NCBI RefSeq assembly: GCF_000384135.1
Contig: NZ_KB913028.1
Coordinates: 709,351 to 773,350, forward strand
DNA from: Succinispira mobilis DSM 6222
GTDB lineage: Bacteria > Bacillota > Negativicutes > Acidaminococcales > Succinispiraceae
Length of the DNA: 64,000 nucleotides
Reading direction: 5' to 3'
The position numbers and the translations under genes were made by a program. This document shows positions 46,312 to 55,162 of this stretch, in pieces (position 1 is the first letter of the stretch; each line of letters opens with the position of its first letter). The notes under the pieces are model-generated. The model was given only the letters and a program-made list of their open reading frames with translations, did no database searches and was not told where the DNA came from.

Positions 46312-47802
46312 ATGCGTGAGATAGATTTTCAAGGAGCGTTTTGTTTACAACCAGAGATGCGTAGATATGCACCGCTAGTTAAAAGAAATTTACCTAGTGA
46401 CAATAAGCTATTGGCAAGTATTGAAGATGCTTTTAAAACTCTGAAAATTACAAGTGGTATGACCTTATCTTTTCATCATCATTTACGTAATGGCGATTAT
46501 GTTTTAAATATGGTATTAGCAGTAGCCGCTAAGTTGCAGTTAAAAGACTTAAAAATTGCGGTTAGTTCTATTTTTCCTAGCCATAAACCATTAATTGAAC
46601 ATATTAAAAATGGTGTAGTAACTGAATTAGATACTAATTACATTTCAGGCCCAGTGGCTGAGGCGGTTTCACAAGGAATTTTAGCTAAACCAATTACAAT
46701 GCGTACTCATGGAGGACGGGCCAGAGCCATAGAGTGTGGACAATTAAAGATCGATGTTGCGTTTATTGCAGCTCCTGCTGCAGATTGCTACGGCAATCTT
46801 AACGGTGTATATGGAAAATCAGCTTGCGGCTCATTGGGTTACGCAATGCCAGACGCACAGTATGCTGAGAAAGTAGTTGCGATAACTGACAATTTAATGC
46901 CTTATCCGCTATATCCAGTTTCGATAGCTCAAGATCGTGTAGATTATGTATTGGTGGTTGAAAGCATTGGCGATGCCGCGGGTATTGTCTCAGGGACAAC
47001 CAAAATTACCAAGGACCCAGTGGGTTTGATAATTGCAAGAAATGCTGCTCAAGTAATTAAAGGCTCGGGCTTGTTAAAAGAGGGATTTTCTTTTCAAACA
47101 GGTGCAGGTGGAGCTTCATTAGCTACTGCTCATTTTGTAAAACAAATTATGCAAAAAGAGCAAATTAAGGGAAGTTTTATGCTTGGTGGAATAACAAATT
47201 ATATGGTCGAAATGTTAGAAGAAGGTTATTTTCAGGCAATTATGGATGTTCAAGGCTTTGAACATGGTGCAATACGCTCGCTTTTAGAAAATCCTAACCA
47301 TTTGGAAATTAGCGCCGGTGTTTATGCAAGTCCTTTTAATAGTGGTGCAGCTGTCAATAAATTGGATGCAGTTATTTTGGGGGCGACAGAAATTGATACT
47401 GGCTTTAATGTTAATGTCACAACTGGTTCAGATGGAAAATTGATGGGGGGATCTGGTGGACATAGTGATGCTGCAGCTGGAGCGAAAACTACAATTATTG
47501 TCGCTAATCTATTGCGCGGTCGATTGCCAATAATTATTGATAAAGTAACAACTAGAACTACACCAGGCGAAACGGTAGATGTTTTAGTGACAGAGCGGGG
47601 AATCGCTGTAAATCCTAAACGTAAAGACTTACAAGAACAACTGAAAACAGCAGGGATTAAGGTTTTTGCCATTGAAGAATTAAAACAAATTGCAGAAAAT
47701 ATTGCAGGGAAACCAGCGGTTTATAAACCAGCAGGAAAAGTAATTGCCCAAGTTGAATATCGTGATGGCACAATTATTGACCAAGTATATCAAACTAAGT
47801 AA
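46312..47802 (+). CDS. citF: citrate lyase alpha subunit (acetyl-ACP:citrate CoA-transferase)
   Basis: Exchanges acetyl for citrate on the carrier CitD. 496 aa with GMTLSFHHHLRNGDYVLN, THGGRARAIECGQLKIDVAF, GGASLATAHFVKQI, SGGHSDAAAGAKTTIIV and the C-terminal YRDGTIIDQVYQ. citD-citE-citF are spaced by 1-2 nt. citC (ligase), citX and a citrate carrier are not here; citG lies 2.8 kb downstream. Confidence 0.94.
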   Translation: MREIDFQGAFCLQPEMRRYAPLVKRNLPSDNKLLASIEDAFKTLKITSGMTLSFHHHLRNGDYVLNMVLAVAAKLQLKDLKIAVSSIFPSHKPLIEHIKNGVVTELDTNYISGPVAEAVSQGILAKPITMRTHGGRARAIECGQLKIDVAFIAAPAADCYGNLNGVYGKSACGSLGYAMPDAQYAEKVVAITDNLMPYPLYPVSIAQDRVDYVLVVESIGDAAGIVSGTTKITKDPVGLIIARNAAQVIKGSGLLKEGFSFQTGAGGASLATAHFVKQIMQKEQIKGSFMLGGITNYMVEMLEEGYFQAIMDVQGFEHGAIRSLLENPNHLEISAGVYASPFNSGAAVNKLDAVILGATEIDTGFNVNVTTGSDGKLMGGSGGHSDAAAGAKTTIIVANLLRGRLPIIIDKVTTRTTPGETVDVLVTERGIAVNPKRKDLQEQLKTAGIKVFAIEELKQIAENIAGKPAVYKPAGKVIAQVEYRDGTIIDQVYQTK

Positions 47803-47817
47803 TGAGGTAGTTTTTTG

Positions 47818-47997
47818 ATGGAAATGAAAGAATTAATTATCAGAATTAATTTTCTGGCAAACAAAAAAAAGACTGTAGGCTTAACTGAAGCAGAACAAGC
47901 GGAACAAATTAAAGTTAGACGCGCTTATTTAGATCTCATCAAAGGTCAGGTAAAAGCTACATTAGATCGAGTAATTATTGTCGATCAAGAGCAATAG
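47818..47997 (+). CDS. DUF896 (YnzC-like) small protein
   Basis: 59 aa: IIRINFLANKKKTVGLTEAE followed by a helical EQIKVRRAYLDLIKGQVK segment is the DUF896/UPF0291 pattern. Function is unknown; the related YneA-region protein of Bacillus is in the SOS operon. It starts 15 nt after the citF stop, where TAATGAGG gives a ribosome site, so it is in the citrate lyase transcript. A terminator follows. Confidence 0.82.
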   Translation: MEMKELIIRINFLANKKKTVGLTEAEQAEQIKVRRAYLDLIKGQVKATLDRVIIVDQEQ

Positions 47998-48003
47998 GAA
48001 ATG

Positions 48004-48053
48004 AACCTAGAAAGGCAATGGAAGAACTACCGTTGTTTGGCTAGGTTTTTTTT
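48004..48053 (+). terminator. terminator after the citDEF-DUF896 operon
   Basis: Stem AACCTAG / CTAGGTT with inner CAATGG / CCGTTG pairing and eight T. Confidence 0.85.
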
Positions 48054-48088
48054 ATAGATAAATATCGGAAAAAATCTTATAATTCAGC

Positions 48089-48138
48089 TTGCTAATGTGA
48101 TATAAATCACATACAATAGATTGTGTAAGGGATATACT
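48089..48138 (+). promoter_or_regulatory. hcp control region with CRP/FNR-type operator
   Basis: The palindrome TGTGATATAAATCACA (48096-48111) fits HcpR or other CRP/FNR-family sites. A -10 TATACT at 48133-48138 has a poor -35, and the operator centre lies at about -41.5 from its likely start, the class II activator position. Alternatively TTGCTA (48089) and TACAAT (48112) with a 17-nt spacer would put the operator between -35 and -10, giving repression. Confidence 0.65.
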
Positions 48139-48180
48139 GTACTCAAGTTAAAAATATTTAAATTTTGAGGAGGGTTAAAT

Positions 48181-49815
48181 ATGTTTTGTTATCAATGTGA
48201 ACAAACAGCAGGACAAAAAGGTTGCTCGGTGGCAGGAGTATGTGGCAAAAGTAATGAGGTTGCACTATTACAAGATTTATTATTTTACACCAGTAAAGGC
48301 TTAGCCTGTTATGCTCATGAATTAGCTAAAAAAGATGTTTTTGAAGAAAAAATAAATATGGCGATTATCCAAGCATTATTTACAACCGTAACTAATGTAA
48401 ATTTCGATACAGCAAGATTAGAGTCAGAAATAAAAGATGTTGCAGAACTTACGGTTTGCGCACATGATATGTGTGTTAAACTAGGGGTTGATGTGGCTAG
48501 CTTGCCAGCACCAGCACATTTTAAAGTGGCGACAACTTTAGCCGAAAAATTGACCCAAGCCGAAAATATCGGCATTCAAAGCAGAATAAAAGCTAAAGGC
48601 GAAGATGTTACCGCTTTAATCGAATTGATAACTTATGGATTAAAAGGGATTGCAGCATATTTAGATCATGCACATGTTTTAGGTTATACAAATATTGCTG
48701 ACTATGCAAAAATATTTGAAATTTTAGCTAAACTAGATACAGAACTCAGTGTAGATCAATTAGTGGCAATGGCTTTACAAACAGGAGAAATCAATATTGC
48801 CGCTATGCAAATTCTTGACCAAGCCAATACCGATACCTATGGTCATCCAGAAATAACCAAGGTTAGAGTTACACCTAAAGCGGGTAAGGCTATTTTAGTG
48901 TCGGGACATGATCTAAAAGACTTGCATTTGCTATTAGAACAGACTAAAGATAAAGGGATAAATATCTACACACATGGCGAGATGTTACCTACAAATGCTT
49001 ATCCAGAGTTGAAAAAATATCCGCATTTAGCAGGAAATTATGGTGGAGCTTGGCAAGATCAACAAAAAGAATTTGCAGAATTTCCTGGCGCAATTTTAAT
49101 GACTACAAACTGTATTCAAAAACCTAGTGCTAAATATCAAGATAATATTTTTACTACTGGTTTAGTAGCTTTCCCAGGCGTAAAACATATTGATGAAAAC
49201 AAAGATTTTACAGCGGTAATTGAGAGAGCCTTAGCTTTACCAGGATTTAGTGCTGATGAACAAGAAAAGTATATTACAATTGGCTTTGCACGTAACACAG
49301 TTCTTTCCGTAGCCGGCAAGGTAATTGAGTTAGTTCAAGCTGGAAAAATTAAGCACTTTTTCTTAATCGGTGGTTGTGATGGTGCAAAATCAGGCCGTAA
49401 CTATTATACAGATTTTGCTAAACAAGTACCTGATGATTGTGTGATTTTAACTTTAGCTTGTGGTAAATATCGGTTTAACAAACTAGAATTCGGCGATATT
49501 GAAGGCATTCCAAGATTGTTGGATGTTGGACAATGTAATGATGCTTATTCAGCGGTAGTTATTGCTACAGCCTTAGCAGAAGCTTTTAAAACAGATGTTA
49601 ATGGCTTGCCATTATCCTTGATTTTATCTTGGTATGAACAAAAAGCCGTAGCAATTCTGCTTTCATTATTGCATTTAGGAATTAAGAATATTCGCTTAGG
49701 CCCAACATTGCCAGCTTTTGTGACACCGGCTATTTTGAAAGTATTGCAAGATAACTTTAATATAATGCCAATTACAACTCCAGAACAAGATTTAGCTACA
49801 ATTCTAAAAAAATAA
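48181..49815 (+). CDS. hcp: hydroxylamine reductase (hybrid-cluster protein)
   Basis: 544-aa class I hybrid-cluster protein; reduces hydroxylamine and acts on NO in nitrosative stress. N-terminal cysteines C3, C6, C15, C21 (MFCYQCEQTAGQKGC, GVCG) bind the cubane cluster. Hybrid-cluster ligands are in YTHGEMLPTNAYP, TTNCIQKP, GGCDGAKSGRNYY, ACGKYRFNK and GQCNDAYSA. GGAGGG precedes the ATG. It stands alone between terminators under the operator described above. Confidence 0.95.
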   Translation: MFCYQCEQTAGQKGCSVAGVCGKSNEVALLQDLLFYTSKGLACYAHELAKKDVFEEKINMAIIQALFTTVTNVNFDTARLESEIKDVAELTVCAHDMCVKLGVDVASLPAPAHFKVATTLAEKLTQAENIGIQSRIKAKGEDVTALIELITYGLKGIAAYLDHAHVLGYTNIADYAKIFEILAKLDTELSVDQLVAMALQTGEINIAAMQILDQANTDTYGHPEITKVRVTPKAGKAILVSGHDLKDLHLLLEQTKDKGINIYTHGEMLPTNAYPELKKYPHLAGNYGGAWQDQQKEFAEFPGAILMTTNCIQKPSAKYQDNIFTTGLVAFPGVKHIDENKDFTAVIERALALPGFSADEQEKYITIGFARNTVLSVAGKVIELVQAGKIKHFFLIGGCDGAKSGRNYYTDFAKQVPDDCVILTLACGKYRFNKLEFGDIEGIPRLLDVGQCNDAYSAVVIATALAEAFKTDVNGLPLSLILSWYEQKAVAILLSLLHLGIKNIRLGPTLPAFVTPAILKVLQDNFNIMPITTPEQDLATILKK

Positions 49816-49832
49816 GATTTAGATAAAATTTA

Positions 49833-49876
49833 AAATATCCGAGACAAGAATAAATCTATGTCTCGGATATTTTTGT
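49833..49876 (+). terminator. terminator after hcp
   Basis: Perfect 14-bp stem AAATATCCGAGACA / TGTCTCGGATATTT followed by TTG and T-rich sequence. Confidence 0.88.
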
Positions 49877-49969
49877 TATATATTTAATAAAAGCCATAAT
49901 AATACTGGATAAAAAAGTTAATATTGTTATATAATAGCAATGAAAGAATAAACGGGTAGGGTGTAGAAG

Positions 49970-50617
49970 ATGTACTATGTTGTAAAAGTAGGACGAGTAA
50001 AAGGTATTTATCGCACGTGGGCAGAATGTCAAGCCCAAGTGAAAGGTTATCCAAATGCAGTCTTCAAAAAATTTCCCTTGAAAACGCAGGCGGAAGATTT
50101 TTTGCGTGGCGATAGTTTAGAACATATAAAAAGAGATGTTGCTCATGGTAATTTAGATATACAGGTTTCTAATGCTTTAAAAGAAAAAAATTATGAGATA
50201 TATACAGATGGTTCTTATTCTGAAAATTTATATGCCTGGGCCTTTGTAGTAGTTTATCAAGGAGAAGTTATTCATCAAGATTATGGGGTTGGGACAGATA
50301 GTGAAGCTGTAAAAACAAGAAACATTGCTGGCGAGTTAACAGCGGTAATGCGTGCCTGTAGTTGGGCTAAAAACAAAGGTTTGGACAAAATAATAATAAG
50401 ACATGATTTGCAAGGAGTTGCTACGTGGGCGAAAGGAGAGTGGAAACGCAACAACCAAGTAACTACAAAATACTATGAATTTATGAAAAAATATGCACCA
50501 GATTTCGTGAAATTTCAACATGTCAAAGGTCATTCAGGTAATCAGTATAATGATTTAGCCGATACTTTAGCTAAAAAAGCAATTAGCGAACATTTAGAAC
50601 GATTGGAAATGGAGTAA
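49970..50617 (+). CDS. rnhA: ribonuclease H1 with N-terminal viroplasmin/HBD domain
   Basis: 215 aa. Residues 1-45 (YYVVKVGRVKGIYRTWAECQ...FKKFPLKTQAEDFL) are the RNA:DNA hybrid-binding domain. The RNase H fold follows with catalytic residues in YTDGSYSE, IAGELTAVM, IIRHDLQG and YNDLADTLAKKA. It degrades RNA in hybrids. The citG gene follows after 21 nt, so it may be co-transcribed with it. Confidence 0.93.
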   Translation: MYYVVKVGRVKGIYRTWAECQAQVKGYPNAVFKKFPLKTQAEDFLRGDSLEHIKRDVAHGNLDIQVSNALKEKNYEIYTDGSYSENLYAWAFVVVYQGEVIHQDYGVGTDSEAVKTRNIAGELTAVMRACSWAKNKGLDKIIIRHDLQGVATWAKGEWKRNNQVTTKYYEFMKKYAPDFVKFQHVKGHSGNQYNDLADTLAKKAISEHLERLEME

Positions 50618-50638
50618 AGATAAAACGAGGTGTAAACA

Positions 50639-51523
50639 ATGCAGTTACTAGCTAAGACGGAAAAAATTGATTTTATAGCGGATTCACTAGGGAAAGCAAT
50701 TTTATTTGAAGTTTGTACGCATCCTAAACCAGGTTTGGTTACACGATTTTCCAAAGGTGCGCATTGTGATATGAATGTATTTACTTTTATGTCTAGCTCA
50801 GTAGTATTAATCAGGGCTTTTAAAGAATTTGCCAATTACGGCTATGAATATGATGATTCCTTGTCGAAATTGCTACCGCAACTACGTGAATTGGGGATTG
50901 AATACGAAAAACAAATTTTGACAGCAACTGGAAATATAAATACACAAAGAGGCATACTGTTTGCTGGTGGTGTTTTAGCAGCAGCTACGGGCAATTATTT
51001 ACGGGAACACCAGCAAGTAAATAGTAATGAAGTTTTTAGTAGAATTAGGTTGATTTGTAAAGGTTTAGTTGAACGAGAATTAGAAACTTGCGAAAAGACA
51101 AAGTTTACGGCGGGTGAACTTTTATATAAAAAATATGGAATTACAGGAATCCGAGGCGAAGTGCAAGAAGGGTTTAAAAGTGTGAAAAATAAAGGATTAC
51201 CAGCATTGAAAGAAGCTTTGGCAAATGGAGCTAATATTAATAATTCTTTAGTGCATACTTTATTGTCGCTACTTACGGTAACAGAAGATTCGAATATTTT
51301 ATGGCGTACTGATAAACAAATCTTAGATAAAGTTCAGAAGCAAGCTACTAAAGCTTTGGAACTTGGGAGTATTTTCTCACAGTCAGGACAGGATTATATT
51401 GAGTTTTTAGAGCGAGATTTTATTAAACAACGAATTAGTCCTGGTGGGACTGCGGACTTATTATCGATTACTTTAGCAATGTATTTAATGGAAAACAGAG
51501 ATGCGAAAATAAAAATGTTTTAG
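50639..51523 (+). CDS. citG: triphosphoribosyl-dephospho-CoA synthase
   Basis: Makes the precursor of the citrate lyase prosthetic group from ATP and dephospho-CoA. 294 aa. The family signature is THPKPGLVTRFSKGAHCDMN, with later FAGGVLAAATGNYL (ordering as in CitG/MdcB), TKFTAGELLYKKYGITGIRG and SPGGTADLLSITLA. The nearby citDEF supports CitG rather than MdcB. citX, which would attach the group to CitD, was not found. Confidence 0.88.
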   Translation: MQLLAKTEKIDFIADSLGKAILFEVCTHPKPGLVTRFSKGAHCDMNVFTFMSSSVVLIRAFKEFANYGYEYDDSLSKLLPQLRELGIEYEKQILTATGNINTQRGILFAGGVLAAATGNYLREHQQVNSNEVFSRIRLICKGLVERELETCEKTKFTAGELLYKKYGITGIRGEVQEGFKSVKNKGLPALKEALANGANINNSLVHTLLSLLTVTEDSNILWRTDKQILDKVQKQATKALELGSIFSQSGQDYIEFLERDFIKQRISPGGTADLLSITLAMYLMENRDAKIKMF

Positions 51524-51562
51524 CTGTATAAGTTTTTGGCCTTTATTTGATTGAAGTTACAA

Positions 51563-51617
51563 AAAAGCAAAAGCAAGTTTTCTTATAAATCGTAAGAGAG
51601 AACTTGCTTTTGCTTTT
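51563..51617. terminator. bidirectional terminator between citG and the UPF0173 gene
   Basis: 17-bp stem AAAAGCAAAAGCAAGTT / AACTTGCTTTTGCTTTT placed between two convergent genes; runs of A/T flank both sides. Confidence 0.8.
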
Positions 51618-51633
51618 GAAAAGACTTACTAAA

Positions 51634-52299
51634 CTATAAAGTTATTTTTTCACCAGGGTTTACAATCAAAACTTGAGCATAGCCAAGTTTTTCGACTTGT
51701 TGCTTAAATAAGCTAGGATCTTGGTTGATTAAAGGCCAAGTATTGTAATGTATAGGAATTACATGCGTAGCTGCTAATAACTTACAAGCTATTGTGGCGT
51801 CATTGGGGCCCATAGTAAAATTATCTCCAATTGGTAATAAAGCATAGTCGATTTTTTCTAATTGCCCTAGAAGTTGCATATCACCAAACAAAGCAGTATC
51901 ACCAGCAAAATAAATTGTTTTTCCTGCTACCTTAACGATAAAACCACAAGCGTGTCCGCCGGGGATTCCTGATCCGTGGAAAGCCAAGGTCACTCTAACT
52001 GTTCCAAAAGAGAATTCGTGGGTGCCACCAAGATGCATAGCATGAGCTTGACAACCATTTTCGGTAGCTAAATGAGCAATTTCTGCGGTAGAAATTATAG
52101 TTGCATTGCAGCTTTTAGCGATTTTAAGGGCATCACCTAAATGATCAAAATGTCCATGACTAACGAAAATATAATCAGCCTGAATTTGTGATATTTGCGC
52201 TATTTGAAAAGGATTATCTGTAAAGAATGGATCGAATAATAGAGTAGTTTGGTCAGTTGTGAGCGTAAAGCAAGCATGTCCGTAGAATTTCAATTCCAT
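51634..52299 (-). CDS. UPF0173 metal-dependent hydrolase
   Basis: 221 aa, metallo-beta-lactamase fold. The metal site HGHFDHLGDA is present, as are the FAGDTALFGDM and LLPIGDNFTMGP motifs of the UPF0173 family. It is cytosolic and its substrate is unknown. The minus-strand start has GGGGGTAATCC upstream. Confidence 0.9.
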   Translation of the reverse strand: MELKFYGHACFTLTTDQTTLLFDPFFTDNPFQIAQISQIQADYIFVSHGHFDHLGDALKIAKSCNATIISTAEIAHLATENGCQAHAMHLGGTHEFSFGTVRVTLAFHGSGIPGGHACGFIVKVAGKTIYFAGDTALFGDMQLLGQLEKIDYALLPIGDNFTMGPNDATIACKLLAATHVIPIHYNTWPLINQDPSLFKQQVEKLGYAQVLIVNPGEKITL

Positions 52300-52415
52300 A
52301 GGATTACCCCCTAATAATGTTTTTATATATTATATCATAAGTAGCCTAACTGTTGATACAGGGCTGATTATAACGAACGTGACAACAATTAAACTGGCTA
52401 TTTAATAGGGAATTC

Positions 52416-52445
52416 TTGCCTTGGAAAAAAAGAGTATGCTATAAT
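52416..52445 (+). promoter_or_regulatory. promoter upstream of the SSS symporter gene
   Basis: TTGCCT (52416-52421), 18-nt spacer, perfect TATAAT (52440-52445), about 50 nt before the ATG. Confidence 0.65.
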
Positions 52446-52497
52446 GAGACGGTCAGAATTAAGAATTTAAGTATCAAAGGAGAGGACGGTATCTTTT

Positions 52498-53931
52498 ATG
52501 AACGTGTACCTTTTAATGATTTTGTTGTATGCAATATTATTAATTTTTCTTGGTTGGTTTATCGGTAAACATGTTAAGGGCGCAGCTGATTTTTTTGTGG
52601 CTGGGAGAAATCTAGATTGGCGGTTATTATTTACTACTTTATTAGCGGCGAATATTGGAGCAGGTTCTACAGTAGGTGTAGCGGGGATCGCATATAAATA
52701 TGGTATTTCTAGCTGGTGGTGGATTGGTAGTTCAGCTATTGGATCAATTTTCTTAGCTTATTTTGTAGGCCCTAAAATTTGGCAGGTTGCTAAAAAATAC
52801 AATTTATATACTTTAGGTGACTATCTAGATCTACGCTATGCAAAAGTATTAAGAGCGGTAATATCTTTAATGATGTCAATTGGCACACTGGCACTTTTTT
52901 CTGGGCAACTAATCGGCATTGCCTGGATTTTAAATGTAGTAGCGGGACTTGAAAAAATTTATGGTACTTTGATTGGAGCTGTAGTAGTTGTAGTGTATTT
53001 TGGGGCTGGGGGATTGCTTTCCGCAACGATTGTTAATATTTTAGAGCTGGTTGTCATTTTAGCAGGTTTCATTATAGCTTTGCCATATGCCTTAGCTCAT
53101 GTTGGTGGCGTAACTGGGTTACAAAACTTGGTAGGACAGCATATGGCTGATCCGGTACAAGCGGCTAATTATTTTGCTTGGGATGGAATTGGACATACTA
53201 CTATTTTAGGCTACTTGATAGTTTTAGTGCCTGCTTTTTGTATTTCACCAGGCTTGATTGGTAAAATTTATGGAGCTAAAGATGTTGCTACAGTAAAATT
53301 AGGCACCGTTTTAAACGCGGCGGTACAGTTTGTTTTTGCGTTTTTTCCAGTTATCATTGGGATGTGTGCTTTTGCAGCTTTCCCCAATTTAGAACAAAGG
53401 GAGTTAGCTTTACCTATGGCAATGAAGGAATTAATGCCTTTTGCTGTTTCAGCCCTGGCTTTGGCTGCTATTTTTGCCGCGGAAGTTAGCACGGCTGATG
53501 CAGTTTTGTATATGTTGGCTACTTCTTTTTCTAAAGATTTATATAAGACTTTTATTGATCCAGAGATAACAGAAGAAAAACTATTGAGGATTAGTAGGAT
53601 TGTAACTGGTGTTGCTGGAATTTTAGGTGTTATAATGGCGTTATATATGCCCAATATAATTACAGCCCTGCAAATTTTTTATTCCCTAATGAGCGTTTCT
53701 TTGGCGGCACCGTTTTTATTTGGTTTGTTTTCGCAACGGGCTTCAGTTAAGGGGGCTTTTATTGCTGCAGGCTTAGGTGTAGCTACTACTTTGTATCTAC
53801 AGTTTTTTGCTGCGGGCAAAGGAATCTGGATATTAAATGCAGCTTCTACGGGAATTTTAGTGGCAATTATTGCCATGTTTTTAAGTTTGTATATACTACC
53901 CAATACTAAACCCAAACTTATTGTTGAGTAA
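52498..53931 (+). CDS. sodium:solute symporter family protein
   Basis: 477 aa with about 13 membrane helices, SSS family. Features are GWFIGKHVKGAADFFVAGRN, LLAANIGAGSTVGVAGIAYK near the N-terminus, KYNLYTLGDYLDLRY, and FAAEVSTADAVLYMLATSFSKDLY. These are the usual symporter blocks, but substrate residues do not point to one compound. It could carry an organic acid, amino acid or vitamin. AAAGGAGAGGA precedes the ATG. Confidence 0.88.
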   Translation: MNVYLLMILLYAILLIFLGWFIGKHVKGAADFFVAGRNLDWRLLFTTLLAANIGAGSTVGVAGIAYKYGISSWWWIGSSAIGSIFLAYFVGPKIWQVAKKYNLYTLGDYLDLRYAKVLRAVISLMMSIGTLALFSGQLIGIAWILNVVAGLEKIYGTLIGAVVVVVYFGAGGLLSATIVNILELVVILAGFIIALPYALAHVGGVTGLQNLVGQHMADPVQAANYFAWDGIGHTTILGYLIVLVPAFCISPGLIGKIYGAKDVATVKLGTVLNAAVQFVFAFFPVIIGMCAFAAFPNLEQRELALPMAMKELMPFAVSALALAAIFAAEVSTADAVLYMLATSFSKDLYKTFIDPEITEEKLLRISRIVTGVAGILGVIMALYMPNIITALQIFYSLMSVSLAAPFLFGLFSQRASVKGAFIAAGLGVATTLYLQFFAAGKGIWILNAASTGILVAIIAMFLSLYILPNTKPKLIVE

Positions 53932-53965
53932 GGTAATTTAAGTAAATAATATTAGGGGTGATACT

Positions 53966-54694
53966 TTGAAAAAATTATGCTTAAGTATTTGTCTGTTAGG
54001 ACTAACATTATTTAGTAGTTGCGATTTAGCACAAGCACAGGATTTTAAAGCTAAAGCAGTAATGATTAGCAATCAAAATTTAACAATTTTGGGGGAAAAT
54101 TTGGCTACCCCAGAGCAAGCTGTACGATTAATAAAAACAGTAAATCCTAAACCATTATTGACTTGTTCGGTAGAAGAACTGGTGGAACATTATTTTCAAG
54201 AAGCGCAAAAAGAAGGTATCAGAGGTGATGTAGCTTTGAGTCAAGCCTTGTTAGAGACTGGATTTTTTCGATATGGTGGCTCGGTAGATTATCGGCAAAA
54301 TAATTTTTGCGGCTTAGGTAGTACGGGTAAAAATGTAGGCGGAGCAAGATTTACTGATGCTAAATTGGGAGTAAGAGCACATATTCAGCACTTATTAGTT
54401 TACTCAAGTAAGAAAGCTCCGAGTGAAAATGTAGTAGATCCTAGGTTTGAAACAGTGAAAAAAATTCCGCGTTTATATGCAAGTGCTAAAACCTGGCATG
54501 ATTTAGATGGTCGTTGGGCAATGAGTCGTCCTTATGGTAGTAAAATATTAGATATTCATAGCCGGATGTTGGCAATACCGGTAAGTCCTACGCAAAAGAG
54601 TGTTGCTCAAAAAAAAGTTGCGGCTTCTAAAGAAAAAACAGAAAATAAAAATATAAAAGCGCGAATCCAAGCAATTTTAAAAAATGAGAAATAA
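53966..54694 (+). CDS. exported GH73-type endo-beta-N-acetylglucosaminidase
   Basis: 242 aa from a TTG start 6 nt after GGGGTGA. The signal peptide (KKLCLSICLLGLTLFSSC) ends in a possible lipobox LFSSC. The glucosaminidase domain has AQKEGIRGDVALSQALLETG, NNFCGLGSTGKN, and WAMSRPYGSKILDIHSRML. It probably cleaves peptidoglycan glycan strands. A Lys-rich C-terminus follows. Confidence 0.85.
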   Translation: MKKLCLSICLLGLTLFSSCDLAQAQDFKAKAVMISNQNLTILGENLATPEQAVRLIKTVNPKPLLTCSVEELVEHYFQEAQKEGIRGDVALSQALLETGFFRYGGSVDYRQNNFCGLGSTGKNVGGARFTDAKLGVRAHIQHLLVYSSKKAPSENVVDPRFETVKKIPRLYASAKTWHDLDGRWAMSRPYGSKILDIHSRMLAIPVSPTQKSVAQKKVAASKEKTENKNIKARIQAILKNEK

Positions 54695-54703
54695 GGTGAC
54701 AAA

Positions 54704-55162
54704 ATGCATATTGTACTAGTTGAACCAGAAATTCCCCAAAATACAGGAAATATTGCCAGATTATGTGCTGCAAATAATTTTAAACTACATTTAGTTAGGC
54801 CCTTGGGTTTTTCGACTGATGATAAAACCTTGAAGCGTGCCGGTTTGGATTATTGGCATTTAATAGAGGTTTATTATCATAATAGCATTCAAGAAGTGAT
54901 AGAGTTATATAAGGATTTGGACTTTTATTTTTTGACAACTAAAGTAGAACAAAGTTATACGCAGGTAAAATATTCTGAGAACTGTGTTTTAGTTTTTGGC
55001 AAGGAAACTAAGGGATTACCAGAAAGCCTGCTGGCTTCCTACCCCGATAACTGTGTGCGTATTCCAATGCGAGCTGAAGCAAGATCTTTAAATTTATCTA
55101 ATGCGGTGGCGATAGTTTCTTATGAAGCTTTGCGTCAAAACGGCTTCGGTGGTTTATCTTGA
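54704..55162 (+). CDS. trmL: tRNA (cytidine/uridine-2'-O-)-methyltransferase TrmL
   Basis: 152-aa SPOUT methyltransferase that 2'-O-methylates the wobble base of Leu tRNAs. Motifs are VEPEIPQNTGNIARLCAAN, HLVRPLGF, VFGKETKGLPESLL and RSLNLSNAVAIVSYEALRQ, all diagnostic. It ends inside the start of the next gene (4-bp overlap). Confidence 0.92.
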   Translation: MHIVLVEPEIPQNTGNIARLCAANNFKLHLVRPLGFSTDDKTLKRAGLDYWHLIEVYYHNSIQEVIELYKDLDFYFLTTKVEQSYTQVKYSENCVLVFGKETKGLPESLLASYPDNCVRIPMRAEARSLNLSNAVAIVSYEALRQNGFGGLS

